A stretch of DNA of 64,000 nt from Mobilicoccus pelagius NBRC 104925 (GCF_000247995.1 NZ_BAFE01000001.1:29925-93924); one strand, 5' to 3'; shown: positions 8,131-17,251, counted from the first letter of the stretch. Numbers and translations: made by a program. Notes: generated from the sequence alone by a model not told the origin.

Positions 8131-9609
8131 ATGGGTGCACCCGAGCTGGAGCAGACGTACGCCGCCGCAGTACCGGATCTCTCGACGCCGTGGCGTGCGG
8201 CGGAGGTCGCCGAGCCGCGTCTCCTCGCGTTCGACGACGGGTTGGCAGGTGAGCTCGGGCTCGATGCCGCTTGGCTGCGCGGCCCGGAGGGGGTGCGGTT
8301 TCTCACCGGGGCCGTGCCGGAGTCGCAGCCGACGTACGCACAGGGCTACGCGGGGCACCAGTTCGGTTCGTACTCACCGGTGCTCGGTGACGGTCGCGCG
8401 CTTCTCCTCGGTGAGCTCGTCGCCCCCGACGGCGTGCGTCGAGACCTCCACCTCAAGGGCTCGGGGCGTACGCCTTACGCCCGCGGCGGTGACGGCCTCG
8501 CCGCCGTCGGTCCGATGCTGCGCGAGTACCTCATGGGCGTCGCGATGGCGGCGCTCGGCATCCCGACGACGCGGTCGCTCGCGGTCGTCGCGACCGGCGG
8601 CGTCGTGCGGCGGGAGCGGCCGCTGCCGGGGGCCGTCCTCGCACGGGTCGCACGGAGTCACCTGCGCGTTGGTACGGTGCAGTACGCCGCGTCGACCGGG
8701 CGGCTCGACATCCTTAGCGGCGTCGCCGATCACGCGATCGAACGGCACCACCCCGCCGCCCGCGACGCCGACGACCCCTACCTCGCCCTGTTCGAGGCGG
8801 TCGCGCGGGTGCAGGCGGAACTCGTCGCGCAGTGGATGGGCGTCGGGTTCGTCCACGGCGTGATGAACACCGACAACTGCACCCTCTCGGGCGAGACGAT
8901 CGACTACGGCCCGTGCGCGTTCATGGACGCCCACGACCCGCGCACGGTGTATAGCTCGATCGACCACGGCGGCCGGTACGCGTACGGCAACCAGCCGGGG
9001 ATCGTGCAGTGGAACCTCGCCCGCCTGGGAGAGGCGTTGCTGCCGTTGATCGGTCGCGCGCAGGGCGAGCTCGACGGGCAGGCGTTGTCCGAGCCGACCG
9101 AGGCCGCCGTCGAGGCGGCGACCGACGTCCTCGCGCGGTTCCCGGAGTTCTACGACGCGGCGTACCTGCCGCTCATGGCCCGCAAGCTCGGTATCGACGC
9201 CGACGCCGCGGGGGAGGGCCTGCGCGGGATCGTCACCGATGCGCTCGCGATGCTCACCGCCGCGCGCGTCGACCACACGCGGTTCTTCCGCGACCTGGCG
9301 GCCGGCACCGCACGCGACCTGTTCGACGACCCGGCGCCCTTCGATGCGTGGGTGCAGCGCCGCGACGCCGTCACCGGCTCCGACCGCGAGGCGACGACGG
9401 CCGCGATGCGCGCGGTGAATCCGCACGTCGTCCCCCGCAACCACGTCGTCGAGGACGTCCTCGCCGCGGCGACCGAGGGTGACCTCGCCCCGTTCGAGCG
9501 GGTCGTCGAGGCCCTCCGGCATCCGTACGACGACGAGACGACCGTCCCCGACCTCGCCCACCCCGCCCCGCAGACCGCGGCCCCGCACGTCACGTACTGC
9601 GGCACCTGA
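8131..9609 (+). CDS. selO: Protein adenylyltransferase SelO (YdiU family)
   Basis: A 492-residue pseudokinase-fold enzyme. SelO proteins transfer AMP from ATP to Ser, Thr or Tyr residues of target proteins and are linked to redox stress. Visible signatures include YAGHQFGSYSPVLGDGRA, LKGSGRTPYARGGDGLAAVG, MREYL-like LREYLMGVAMAALGIPTTRS, and the metal-binding pair VMNTDNCTLSGETIDYGPCA (Asn/Asp in NTDN, Asp in DYGP). The chain ends in TYCGT: a cysteine near the C-terminus takes the place occupied by selenocysteine in animal SelO. The length is normal for bacteria. It follows the ligase and repeat copy A and is convergent with the Lrp gene, 45 bp apart. Confidence 0.95.
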   Translation: MGAPELEQTYAAAVPDLSTPWRAAEVAEPRLLAFDDGLAGELGLDAAWLRGPEGVRFLTGAVPESQPTYAQGYAGHQFGSYSPVLGDGRALLLGELVAPDGVRRDLHLKGSGRTPYARGGDGLAAVGPMLREYLMGVAMAALGIPTTRSLAVVATGGVVRRERPLPGAVLARVARSHLRVGTVQYAASTGRLDILSGVADHAIERHHPAARDADDPYLALFEAVARVQAELVAQWMGVGFVHGVMNTDNCTLSGETIDYGPCAFMDAHDPRTVYSSIDHGGRYAYGNQPGIVQWNLARLGEALLPLIGRAQGELDGQALSEPTEAAVEAATDVLARFPEFYDAAYLPLMARKLGIDADAAGEGLRGIVTDALAMLTAARVDHTRFFRDLAAGTARDLFDDPAPFDAWVQRRDAVTGSDREATTAAMRAVNPHVVPRNHVVEDVLAAATEGDLAPFERVVEALRHPYDDETTVPDLAHPAPQTAAPHVTYCGT

Positions 9610-9654
9610 GCGGACGCGCGGGTCAGACGACCGCGGCGGGCGCGGCGGCCGGCG

Positions 9655-10137
9655 TCACCCCTCGCTGAGGGGCCGGCGCCCGCGGCGGGAGTCGAAGATG
9701 AGGGAGGTCTCGGCGTGGGCGACCCCGGAGCGGGTCGTGAGGTGGTCGAGGACGAAGTCGCGCAGGTCGCCGGCCGTCGGCTGGGCGACGTGGACGTAGA
9801 AGTCGGTGCCGCCGGAGACGTGGAGGAGGCTCACGACGCCGGGGAGGTCGGGCACCGCGGCGGTGAACTCCTCGATGTCGGCGCGGGCGTGCCCGGCGAA
9901 GCGCACGGCGACGATCGCCTCGACGCCACGCCCGACGGTCGCCGGATCGACGTCGGCGTGGACCCCGCGGATCACGCCGCGCTCCCGCAGCGACCGCACG
10001 CGCGCGAGGCACGTCGACTCGGCGAGGCCGCTCTCACGGGCGAGCTGCGCGTTCGACATGCGGCCGTCCTCCTCGAGGAGGGCGAGCAGTGTGCGGTCGA
10101 CCTCGTCGAGGGGGCGGGGATCGTCCTGGCGGGTCAT
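9655..10137 (-). CDS. Lrp/AsnC family transcriptional regulator
   Basis: A 160-residue DNA-binding protein. An N-terminal helix-turn-helix (about residues 10-60; DRTLLALLEEDGRMSNAQLA, SGLAESTCLARVRSLRERGV) is followed by the RAM ligand-binding domain with its beta-alpha-beta core (EAIVAVRFAG, GVVSLLHVSGGTDFYVHV). Such proteins sense amino acids and form dimers to octamers. The ATG at 10137 gives the standard N-terminus; the frame is open further upstream but carries no family sequence. It is divergent from the PLP lyase gene at 10329, and the 190-bp gap holds a promoter overlapped by an inverted repeat. It probably controls the lyase in response to a sulfur or branched amino acid, as in MdeR- or DecR-type pairs; this is inference. 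Confidence 0.92.
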   Translation of the reverse strand: MTRQDDPRPLDEVDRTLLALLEEDGRMSNAQLARESGLAESTCLARVRSLRERGVIRGVHADVDPATVGRGVEAIVAVRFAGHARADIEEFTAAVPDLPGVVSLLHVSGGTDFYVHVAQPTAGDLRDFVLDHLTTRSGVAHAETSLIFDSRRGRRPLSEG

Positions 10138-10220
10138 CGGCGGCCGTCTCTCGGCTGGGGGAAGGAGCGACGCGACGTCGACACCGCGTCCCGCCCAGCG
10201 TAGAACGATCCGTGGGGGAA

Positions 10221-10264
10221 GATCCTGCGAAACGATTGACCATCCGCCGCAGGATCCGCAGACT
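10221..10264 (+). promoter_or_regulatory. Promoter of the PLP lyase gene with overlapping operator
   Basis: TTGACC (10236-10241) and CAGACT (10259-10264) are 17 bp apart and make a good sigma-70-type promoter. A perfect 9-bp inverted repeat, GATCCTGCG (10221-10229) and CGCAGGATC (10248-10256), flanks the -35 hexamer and covers the spacer. This arrangement fits control by the divergent Lrp/AsnC protein. Confidence 0.6.
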
Positions 10265-10328
10265 GTGAGCAGCCGCACGGAAGATCACGACCGTGCCGGA
10301 TCCACCGCCGACGATGCCGGAGTCCGCC

Positions 10329-11510
10329 ATGTCAGACACGCACGACCTCACCCACGCCGGGTTCGACACCCTCGCCGTCCACGGTGCACGCGAAGACCTC
10401 GCGTCGCTCGGACTGCACGTCCCCTCCATCGACCTGTCGAGCACGTCGCCCCTGCCCGACGTCGAGTCCGGTGGTGACTCCTACGAGAACCTCGCGACCG
10501 GCGGCACCCTCGAGGAGGGTCACTCGGCCGTCTACCAGCGCCTGTGGAACCCCACCGTCGCCCGCATGGAGGAGGCCGTCGCCTCCCTCGAGGGCACCGA
10601 ACAGGCCGTGTCCTTCGGCTCCGGCATGGCAGCCCTCTCGGCCGTGCTCCTCGCCTGCGTGCAGGAGGGCAAGCCGAACATCGTCGCCGTCCGCCCCCTC
10701 TACGGCGGCACCGACCACGTCCTCGCCACCGGGATGCTCGGCACGAAGGTCACGTGGGCCACGGCCGACGAGGTGGGCACGTCGATCACGGACGAGACCG
10801 GCCTGATCATCGTCGAGTCGCCCGGCAACCCGACCCTCGAACTCGTCGACATCGCCGACGTCGTCCGCCAGGCCGGCGACGTGCCGGTGATGGTCGACAA
10901 CACGTTCGCCACCCCGGTGCTCCAGCGGCCGCTCGAGTTCGGCGCGACGCTCGTCATGCACTCGGCGACGAAGTACCTCGGCGGTCACGGCGACGTCCTC
11001 GCCGGTCTCATCGCGACGAACGCGGAGTGGGCCGCGAAGATCCGCGGCGTCCGCGCCCTCACGGGCGGCATCCTCCACCCGCTGTCGGCGTACCTCATCC
11101 ACCGTGGCCTGCAGACCCTCCCGATCCGTGTGCGGGCCCAGCAGGCCGGTGCGCAGGTCGTCGCCGAGTGGCTCACGACGCAGGAGGGTGTGGAGAAGGT
11201 CTACTACCCGGGCGTCGAGGGCGACGACCAGGCCGGGCTCCTCGGCCGTCAGATGTCGGGCCCCGGCGCGATCGTCGCGTTCGACATGGGCTCCTACGAG
11301 GAGGCGGCGAACATCGCGAACCACACGAAGCTCATCACGCACGCCGTCTCGCTCGGCGGTGTCGACTCGCTCATCCAGCACCCGGCCTCGCTCACGCACC
11401 GCCCCGTCGCGCCCGGGGCGCGTCCGGTGCCGGGCGTCCTGCGCCTCTCCGTCGGCCTGGAGGACCCGAAGGACCTCATCGCCGACCTCGAGCGGGCGAT
11501 GCAGGCCTGA
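10329..11510 (+). CDS. Cys/Met metabolism PLP-dependent lyase (methionine/cystathionine gamma-lyase type)
   Basis: A 393-residue fold-type I PLP enzyme. The phosphate-binding SFGSGMAALSAVLL, the Tyr/Arg-containing YQRLWNPTVARMEE segment, the cofactor Asp in PVMVDNTFATPVLQRP and the Schiff-base lysine in MHSATKYLGGHGDV appear in family order, and the chain ends with PGVLRLSVGLEDPKDLIADL. Relatives cleave cystathionine, methionine or homocysteine, or act as gamma-synthases; sequence alone does not decide. An adjacent divergent Lrp/AsnC regulator favours a catabolic gamma-lyase. The start at 10329 (MSDTHD) has GGAG six bases before it. The gene ends before a strong hairpin. The enzyme is cytosolic and probably tetrameric. 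Confidence 0.92.
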   Translation: MSDTHDLTHAGFDTLAVHGAREDLASLGLHVPSIDLSSTSPLPDVESGGDSYENLATGGTLEEGHSAVYQRLWNPTVARMEEAVASLEGTEQAVSFGSGMAALSAVLLACVQEGKPNIVAVRPLYGGTDHVLATGMLGTKVTWATADEVGTSITDETGLIIVESPGNPTLELVDIADVVRQAGDVPVMVDNTFATPVLQRPLEFGATLVMHSATKYLGGHGDVLAGLIATNAEWAAKIRGVRALTGGILHPLSAYLIHRGLQTLPIRVRAQQAGAQVVAEWLTTQEGVEKVYYPGVEGDDQAGLLGRQMSGPGAIVAFDMGSYEEAANIANHTKLITHAVSLGGVDSLIQHPASLTHRPVAPGARPVPGVLRLSVGLEDPKDLIADLERAMQA

Positions 11511-11528
11511 CCACCCGGTCGCAGACAC

Positions 11529-11570
11529 GACGACGCCGGGAGGGACTGCGTGTCCCCTCCCGGCGTCGTC
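11529..11570. terminator. Bidirectional hairpin terminator
   Basis: A perfect 16-bp stem (11529-11544 with 11555-11570) closes a 10-base loop, 18 bp past the PLP lyase stop. The SDR gene converges from the other side and ends at 11646, so the hairpin can serve both transcripts. Confidence 0.78.
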
Positions 11571-11645
11571 ATGTCACGCGGTCATCGCATGCGCGGTGCG
11601 GGACCCTGCGGCGATCGTCATGTGGCGACCGGCAGGCGCCGATCG

Positions 11646-12566
11646 TCACGGGGTGGGCATGCCACCGGCGACGGCGATCGTCGCGCCGACGACGTAGCTG
11701 CTCTCGGGCGAGGCGAGAAACACGTACGCGGGGGCGAGCTCGGTCGGCTGACCGGCACGGCCGAGCGGCGTGGCCTTGCCGAACTCCGGCAGGTTCTCGG
11801 TGAGCTGGCCACCGGAGGGCTGCAGCGGGGTCCAGATCGGGCCGGGCGCGACCGCGTTGACGCGGATGCCCTTCGGCGCGAGCTGCTGCGACAGGCTCTT
11901 CGTGAAGTTGTTGATCGAGGCCTTCGTCGACGCGTAGTCGACGAGCTGCTGCGACGGCGTGTAGGCCTCGACGGACGTCGTGTTGATGATCGTCGACCCC
12001 GGCTGCAGGTGCGGCAGCGCAGCCTTGACGACGCGGAACATCGCCATGATGTTGACGTCGAACGTGGCCTCGATCTGCTCGTCGTCGATGTCGGCGACGT
12101 CGGCGACGGCGACCTGCTTGCCACCGTTGTTGACGAGGATGTCGAGCCCGCCCAGGATCTCGACGGCCTTGGCGACGAGGTCACGGCAGAACTGCTTGTC
12201 GCGCAGGTCACCGGGGACGGTGCCGACGGTGCGGCCCTCGGCCTTGATGACCTCGGCGACCTTCTGCGCGTCCTCCTCCTCCTCGGGGAGGTAGGCGATG
12301 ACGACGTCGGCGCCCTCGCGGGCGAACGCGATCGCCGTGGCGGCGCCGATGCCGGAGTCGCCGCCGGTGACGAGCGCCTTGCGGCCCGTCAGGCGGCCGG
12401 TGCCGCGGTAGGACTTCTCGCCCAGGTCGGCCTCGGGCGTCATGTCGGCGTCGAGGCCCGTGCCGGGCAGCGAGTCCTCGGGCGGCGTGATCGAGGGGTA
12501 CCGGGAGACCGGGTCCTGGAACGTGAGCTGGTCGGTCATGGTGGTGTTGGTGTCCTCCGTAGCCAT
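11646..12566 (-). CDS. SDR family oxidoreductase, general-stress type
   Basis: A 306-residue NAD(P)-dependent short-chain dehydrogenase/reductase. An N-terminal extension of about 55 residues, with the Pro-rich PSITPPEDSLPGTGLDADMT region, is typical of the YhdG/YhxC/Gsp39 stress-induced subgroup. The Rossmann motif ALVTGGDSGIGAATAIAF, ILVNNGGKQ (NNAG equivalent), the Ser in INTTSVEAY and the active-site pair YASTK follow in order, and PGPIWTPLQPSGG and VVGATIAVAGGMP close the fold. Substrate unknown; relatives are induced by osmotic, ethanol or stationary-phase stress. The ATG at 12566 follows GGGCAGGGC. A second ATG nine codons later is possible. Confidence 0.92.
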   Translation of the reverse strand: MATEDTNTTMTDQLTFQDPVSRYPSITPPEDSLPGTGLDADMTPEADLGEKSYRGTGRLTGRKALVTGGDSGIGAATAIAFAREGADVVIAYLPEEEEDAQKVAEVIKAEGRTVGTVPGDLRDKQFCRDLVAKAVEILGGLDILVNNGGKQVAVADVADIDDEQIEATFDVNIMAMFRVVKAALPHLQPGSTIINTTSVEAYTPSQQLVDYASTKASINNFTKSLSQQLAPKGIRVNAVAPGPIWTPLQPSGGQLTENLPEFGKATPLGRAGQPTELAPAYVFLASPESSYVVGATIAVAGGMPTP

Positions 12567-12753
12567 GCCCTGCCCTTACCCGGTCCTCGCCCTGCGCATG
12601 CCATGAGGTCGTCATGGGCGACAAGGGAATACGGCTCGGGGCATCGTCCGCCGCCCCTCGGGGAGGGGTGTCGGGGGCGAGGTGACCCGGCGTGTGCGGC
12701 CACGGCGGACGGCCGGGATCGGATCGTCGGTGGGGGCGCCTAGGGTGACGCCC

Positions 12754-14469
12754 ATGTCGAGCACCCCGGACGCGCCTCCCCGCGAGCAGTGGGTGGCGCT
12801 CGTCGTGGGTCCGTCGGCCGCGCAGGCGTGGGGAGCCCCGCCGCGTCCTCGGGTGGCGTTCGTGGGCCCCGGCATCCGCGAGGTCGTCGACGTCGACGAC
12901 GCGTCGGCACTCGCCGCACGTCTCGAGGAGGGACGCCCGCGGTGGGTGTGGTGGGCCGCGCTCTCGGCGGGGCGACTCCTCGTCGACGCGGAGGTACGTC
13001 CGGCTCGGGTGTGGGATGTCGCCGAGGCACACCGGCTCCTCGTCGGCGGGATGCGCGCCGATCCCGGGCTCGCGTGGGCCGCCGCGCACGGCCTCGACCC
13101 GGCCGGGCTCCCCGCCGCCCACCGCGGCGACCTCCTCGACCTCGCGGGCGCCGGGGACGAGGGCGGCGACGAGACCTCTCCGATTCGGCCCGACGGCTAC
13201 CTGCGCGCCGACGCCGTCGCGGGCGAGTGGGCCGTCACCGACGAGCGCCTCCTCACCTGGGGCGAGGCCGCGCTCGCGTGCGCTCGCGCGCAGGAGGAGG
13301 CGGCGCGACGGGTGTCGCCGCGGCTCGTCACCACCGTGCACTCCGAGTCGGCCGCCGCGGCGCTCTGCGAGGAACTGCGCCACGACGGCCTTCCCGTCGA
13401 CCGCGGCGCCCTCCTCGACATCGTCGGTCCCCTGTGCGGCCCGCCCGCCGCGCGCGACGCGGAGGTGCTGCGCCTCGTGCCCGACCGGGAGGACACCGAC
13501 CTGCGCAACCCCGCCGCGGTGAAGGACATGCTGGCCTCCGTCGGCATCGACGTCCCTTCGACCCGCAAGCACGTCCTCGCCGACTACGCCGCCGTCCACC
13601 CCGTCGTCCCCGCGCTCCTGCAATGGCGCGTCGCCGAACGCATCGCGACGACCTACGGTCTCGCGTGGATCGAGGAGCACATCGGCCCCGACGACCGTCT
13701 CCGCGGCGAGTGGCGCCCCTGCGACGGCGGCGCAGGGCGCATGACCGCCGCGAGCGGCCTGCACAACCTGCCCGCGATGCTCCGCCCGGCCGTCGCCGCG
13801 GGCCCCGGGCACGTGTTCGTGCGCGCCGACCTCGGGCAGATCGAGCCGCGGGTCCTCGCCGTCGTCTCCGGCGACGCGGCGTTCGTGCAGGCCACGCAGG
13901 CCGACGACCTCTACGCGCCCGTCGCCGCCCGCCTCGGGGTCGAGCGGGCGCACGCGAAGGTCGCGGTGCTCTCGGCGATGTACGGCGGCCGTGCGGGGGC
14001 CGCGTCCGCCGCGCTCGCCGGGTTGCAGCGGGAGTACCCCGTCGCCGTCGCCCACCTCGAACGGGCCTACGACGCGGGGGTGCGGGGCGAGGCGATCCGC
14101 ACGTACGGCGGGCGCCTGCTGCCCACGGGCCGGATGCTCGGCCCCGACCGACGCCCCGGGGAGAATCCCGAACTCGACGCCGCACGAGGCCGATTCGCGC
14201 GCAACGCGATCATCCAAGGCGCAGCGGCGGAGCTGTTCAAGGCGTGGGCCGCGACCGTACGGGCCACGACGCGCGACCTCGGCGCGCGGATCGTCCTCTG
14301 CCTGCACGACGAACTCCTCGTCCACGTCCCCGCCGACCACGGCGAGGAGACCGCCGCCCGCGTCGACCGCGCCCTCCTCGACGCCACCCGCCGCTGGACC
14401 GGCGGCAGCCCCGCCCGGTTCGTCAGCGACACCCAGATCGTCGCCCGCTGGTCGGAGGCGAAGGAGTAA
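12754..14469 (+). CDS. Family-A DNA polymerase with 3'-5' exonuclease-like domain
   Basis: A 571-residue protein of the actinobacterial small Pol I-like family, annotated elsewhere as bifunctional 3'-5' exonuclease/DNA polymerase. The C-terminal half carries the polymerase motifs: A in VRADLGQIEPRVLAV (first metal Asp), B in HAKVAVLSAMYGGRAG, and C in LCLHDELLVHVPA (the HDE turn). The N-terminal 250 residues fit a reduced exonuclease fold but show no clear DxE catalytic pair, so proofreading is doubtful. It lacks the 5' nuclease domain of true PolA. The ATG at 12754 follows AGGGTGACGCCC; the frame extends 72 nt upstream without family sequence. It is probably an accessory repair polymerase. 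Confidence 0.85.
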   Translation: MSSTPDAPPREQWVALVVGPSAAQAWGAPPRPRVAFVGPGIREVVDVDDASALAARLEEGRPRWVWWAALSAGRLLVDAEVRPARVWDVAEAHRLLVGGMRADPGLAWAAAHGLDPAGLPAAHRGDLLDLAGAGDEGGDETSPIRPDGYLRADAVAGEWAVTDERLLTWGEAALACARAQEEAARRVSPRLVTTVHSESAAAALCEELRHDGLPVDRGALLDIVGPLCGPPAARDAEVLRLVPDREDTDLRNPAAVKDMLASVGIDVPSTRKHVLADYAAVHPVVPALLQWRVAERIATTYGLAWIEEHIGPDDRLRGEWRPCDGGAGRMTAASGLHNLPAMLRPAVAAGPGHVFVRADLGQIEPRVLAVVSGDAAFVQATQADDLYAPVAARLGVERAHAKVAVLSAMYGGRAGAASAALAGLQREYPVAVAHLERAYDAGVRGEAIRTYGGRLLPTGRMLGPDRRPGENPELDAARGRFARNAIIQGAAAELFKAWAATVRATTRDLGARIVLCLHDELLVHVPADHGEETAARVDRALLDATRRWTGGSPARFVSDTQIVARWSEAKE

Positions 14470-14562
14470 CCGCCCCCGCACCCGTGACGCCGCCCGCGGC
14501 GATGTGAGGATGACCGCGAGACGGTCGGTACCGACCGCGACGACGGCACGAGGAGGACGGTC

Positions 14563-15396
14563 ATGGGTGTGCGGGTGACCGCGATCGGGATCCACCCGGT
14601 GAAGAGCACGGCGATCCGGCGCGTGGCGCGGGCCGAGGTCACCGCCGCCGGGCTGCGGGGCGACCGCGAGTGGATGGTCGTCGACGACTCCGGCGAGATG
14701 GTCTCCGCCCGCCAGGAGCCGAGGCTGTTCACGGTCTGCGCAAGCACCCCCGCGACGGGCGACACCGCCGCCGACCTGCGCCTCGAGGCACCGGGCGTGG
14801 CCCCCCTCGACGTCGCCTACTCGGATGAGGGCGACCGCGACGTGCGGCTGTTCCGTCGGACCCACCTCGTCGGACGCCCCGCGGGTGAGGCCGCCGACGC
14901 ATGGCTGCAGCGGGCCCTCGGCCGTGACGACCTCCACCTCGTCCGCTGCGCCGAGCCGCAACCGCGGCGCTCGAGGAGCGGGGTGGAGCGCATGGCGACG
15001 TTTCAGGACGGTTACCCGGTGACGCTCCTGTCGGAGGAGTCCGTCGTGCAGGTGGACGCGTGGGCGGCCGAGGCGGCCCGGGCCCGCGGGGAGGAGCCGG
15101 TCCACGTCGACGCCCGCCGCTTCCGCCCCAACGTCCTCGTGAGCGGCGCCGAGGCCGCGTTCGCCGAGGACGACTGGGAGCGCATGCGCATCGGTGACGT
15201 CGTCCTGCGCCGCGCCTCCCTCGTCGCCCGCTGTGTGATGACGACGATCGACCCCGACGACCTCGGCCGCGGCAAGGACCCCATCCGCACCCTCGCCGCC
15301 CACCGCCGCTGGGACGGCAGCACGTGGCTCGCGGTCAACCTCGTGCCCGAGCAGGACGGCGTGATCGCCGTCGGCGACGACGTCGAACCCCTCTGA
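14563..15396 (+). CDS. MOSC domain protein (molybdenum cofactor sulfurase-like)
   Basis: A 277-residue protein with an N-terminal MOSC beta-barrel domain (residues 1-120; GIHPVKSTAIRRVARAEV, GLRGDREWMVVDDSGEMVSA) and a C-terminal MOSC domain (residues about 125-270; RRFRPNVLVSG, ARCVMTTIDPD). The conserved cysteine in ARCVMTTID is the one proposed to take part in sulfur or metal-sulfur transfer in YcbX/mARC relatives. These proteins bind molybdenum cofactor and act in reduction of N-hydroxylated compounds or in sulfur carriage. GAGGAGG lies upstream of the ATG. It is convergent with the MGMT gene, 22 bp apart. Confidence 0.9.
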   Translation: MGVRVTAIGIHPVKSTAIRRVARAEVTAAGLRGDREWMVVDDSGEMVSARQEPRLFTVCASTPATGDTAADLRLEAPGVAPLDVAYSDEGDRDVRLFRRTHLVGRPAGEAADAWLQRALGRDDLHLVRCAEPQPRRSRSGVERMATFQDGYPVTLLSEESVVQVDAWAAEAARARGEEPVHVDARRFRPNVLVSGAEAAFAEDDWERMRIGDVVLRRASLVARCVMTTIDPDDLGRGKDPIRTLAAHRRWDGSTWLAVNLVPEQDGVIAVGDDVEPL

Positions 15397-15418
15397 CCCT
15401 TCCGCGACCGAACGGCGG

Positions 15419-15961
15419 TCAGGCCGAGGCGTGGTCGCGTTCGAGGTCGAGGAGGGCGCGCTTGCGTTCGACACCGCCCGCGTAGCCGGTGAGATCACCG
15501 TTCGCACCGACGACGCGGTGGCACGGCACGACGACGCTGATGGGGTTGCGGCCCACCGCGGCCCCGACCGCCCGCGAGGCGCCCGGCTGCCCGACCTCCG
15601 CGGCGAGGGTCGCGTAGCTGCGCGTCTGCCCGTACGGGATCCGGGCGAGCGCGGCCCACACGCCTCGCTGGAAGGCGGTGCCGACCGGGGCGAGCGGCAG
15701 GTCGAAGGCCGTGCGCTCGCCGGCGAAGTACTCCCCGAGCTGTCGACGGGCCTCCGAGAACGGGGCCGCGTCATCGTCCCGGGCGCCGAACGTCGCCACG
15801 TCGGGCCGGTGCTTCTGGCCGTCGAGGTACACCCCGACGAGATGCGTGCCGTCGGAGACGAGCGTGACCTCGCCGACGGGGGTGTCGACGCTGCTGTGGA
15901 TCCGCGGCCCGGGCGACCCGTGGGTCCTGGGGCGGCGGGGAGCGTCCGGCGGGGTCGTCAT
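15419..15961 (-). CDS. ogt: Methylated-DNA--protein-cysteine S-methyltransferase
   Basis: A 180-residue suicide repair enzyme that moves the methyl or alkyl group from O6-alkylguanine (and O4-alkylthymine) to its own cysteine. The acceptor Cys lies in [10 protein letters not shown], preceded by the helix-turn-helix [19 protein letters not shown] and the Asn hinge [24 protein letters not shown] closes the domain. The N-terminal RNase-H-like domain (residues 20-95) is present, and the length is normal for Ogt. No AraC-type Ada domain is attached. It starts at 15961 after GGGG. It may share a transcript with the flavin monooxygenase, whose stop lies 29 bp upstream. Confidence 0.94.
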   Translation of the reverse strand: MTTPPDAPRRPRTHGSPGPRIHSSVDTPVGEVTLVSDGTHLVGVYLDGQKHRPDVATFGARDDDAAPFSEARRQLGEYFAGERTAFDLPLAPVGTAFQRGVWAALARIPYGQTRSYATLAAEVGQPGASRAVGAAVGRNPISVVVPCHRVVGANGDLTGYAGGVERKRALLDLERDHASA

Positions 15962-15989
15962 GACCCCGAGTATCGCCCCCGCCCGCGGG

Positions 15990-17063
15990 TCAGCGACGCC
16001 GCACGGTGCCCCGGCCGAGCAGCGCACAGGCGTCGTCGACGGCGGCGCGCGCCCACTGGCCGACGCCGATGAGCGTCGCCGAGGCCGGGCCCGCCCAGTC
16101 GCCGTAGCCGACGAGGTAGAGGCCGGGGACGCCCTCGACGCGCGGGCCGTCGGTGACGACGTGGCCGCTCTCCCGGGGTAGGTCGAGGCCGTCGAGGTGT
16201 CGCAACGCCGGCCGGAACCCCGTGCACCAGACGAGGTCGTCGAACTCCCGCGTCGTCCCGTCGGCCCACACCGCCCCGGTGCGGGTGAGCCGCTGGGGCA
16301 TCGGCAGACGTCGCAGTGCACCGGTGTCGCGCGCCTCACGCACCGGCGGGACGACGACGATGTCGCCGAGACCACCGACCCCGCGTGCCCCCTCCTCGCC
16401 CCGTACGCGTGCGCTCGCGAGGCGGAAGAGTTCGCGACCGTCGACGTCGTCGGGCAGGTACCGGGGCTCGTCGAGCGTGCACCAGAGGATCTCGGGCACG
16501 GCCGGGTCCAGCGCGAGGTCCGCGGCGATCTGAGCCCCGGAGTTCGCGCCCCCGACGACCATGACGCGGCGCCCCTCGTGCGCGGCCGGCGAGACGTAGC
16601 GGGAGCAGTGGAGCTGCCGGCCGAGGAACGTCGACCGACCGTCGATCGCGGGCACGAACGGCCGCGACCACGTGCCCGTCGCACTCACGACCACCGGCGC
16701 CCGCCACGTGCGCGTCTCGTGGGCGCCGTCGACCCCCACGACCACGAATCCGCCCGCCGCCTGCCGCACCTCGGTGACGTGCACCGGACGTTCGACGGGG
16801 ATCTCGTACCGCTCCTCGTAACGCCGCAGGTAGTCGACGACGTGCGCGGCGTCGGGATTCCCGCCGCGCGACGGAGGCATCTGCCACCCCGGCAGCGAGG
16901 AGAACTCCGCCGGGGAGAACAACCGCAACGACTCCCACGTGTGCGTCCACGCCCCACCGGGCTCCGGCGCGTCGTCGAGGACGACGTACTCGAGCCCCGC
17001 CCGCCGCAGATAGAACGCGGCCGCGAGTCCCGCCTGACCACCACCGATGACGACGACGTCCAT
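15990..17063 (-). CDS. ArsO-like flavin-dependent NAD(P)H monooxygenase
   Basis: A 357-residue FAD enzyme with two dinucleotide-binding motifs: [19 protein letters not shown] at the N-terminus for FAD and [18 protein letters not shown] near residue 170 for NADPH. The stretches [20 protein letters not shown] and [10 protein letters not shown] are characteristic of ArsO-like and related small flavin monooxygenases; [12 protein letters not shown] and [12 protein letters not shown] follow. ArsO proteins occur in arsenic operons, but no ars gene adjoins this one, so the substrate is open. It lies 29 bp upstream of the MGMT gene on the same strand. The ATG at 17063 follows AGGATGGGGCG. Confidence 0.85.
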   Translation of the reverse strand: MDVVVIGGGQAGLAAAFYLRRAGLEYVVLDDAPEPGGAWTHTWESLRLFSPAEFSSLPGWQMPPSRGGNPDAAHVVDYLRRYEERYEIPVERPVHVTEVRQAAGGFVVVGVDGAHETRTWRAPVVVSATGTWSRPFVPAIDGRSTFLGRQLHCSRYVSPAAHEGRRVMVVGGANSGAQIAADLALDPAVPEILWCTLDEPRYLPDDVDGRELFRLASARVRGEEGARGVGGLGDIVVVPPVREARDTGALRRLPMPQRLTRTGAVWADGTTREFDDLVWCTGFRPALRHLDGLDLPRESGHVVTDGPRVEGVPGLYLVGYGDWAGPASATLIGVGQWARAAVDDACALLGRGTVRRR

Positions 17064-17251
17064 CGCCCCATCCTGGCACCCCGCGCCGGGCGACGGCAGG
17101 GGGTCGCCGACCTCGCCGCACGACGTCTCGGCGGCACCCGGAAACGCATGGCTCGCCGCAATCCCCCTCATGGCGTCCTGACAGGTCCGACGTCGACCCT
17201 CGAGGTGTCGGGTCGGAACCGCTCCGACACCCCACGACGGGAGGACCACCG

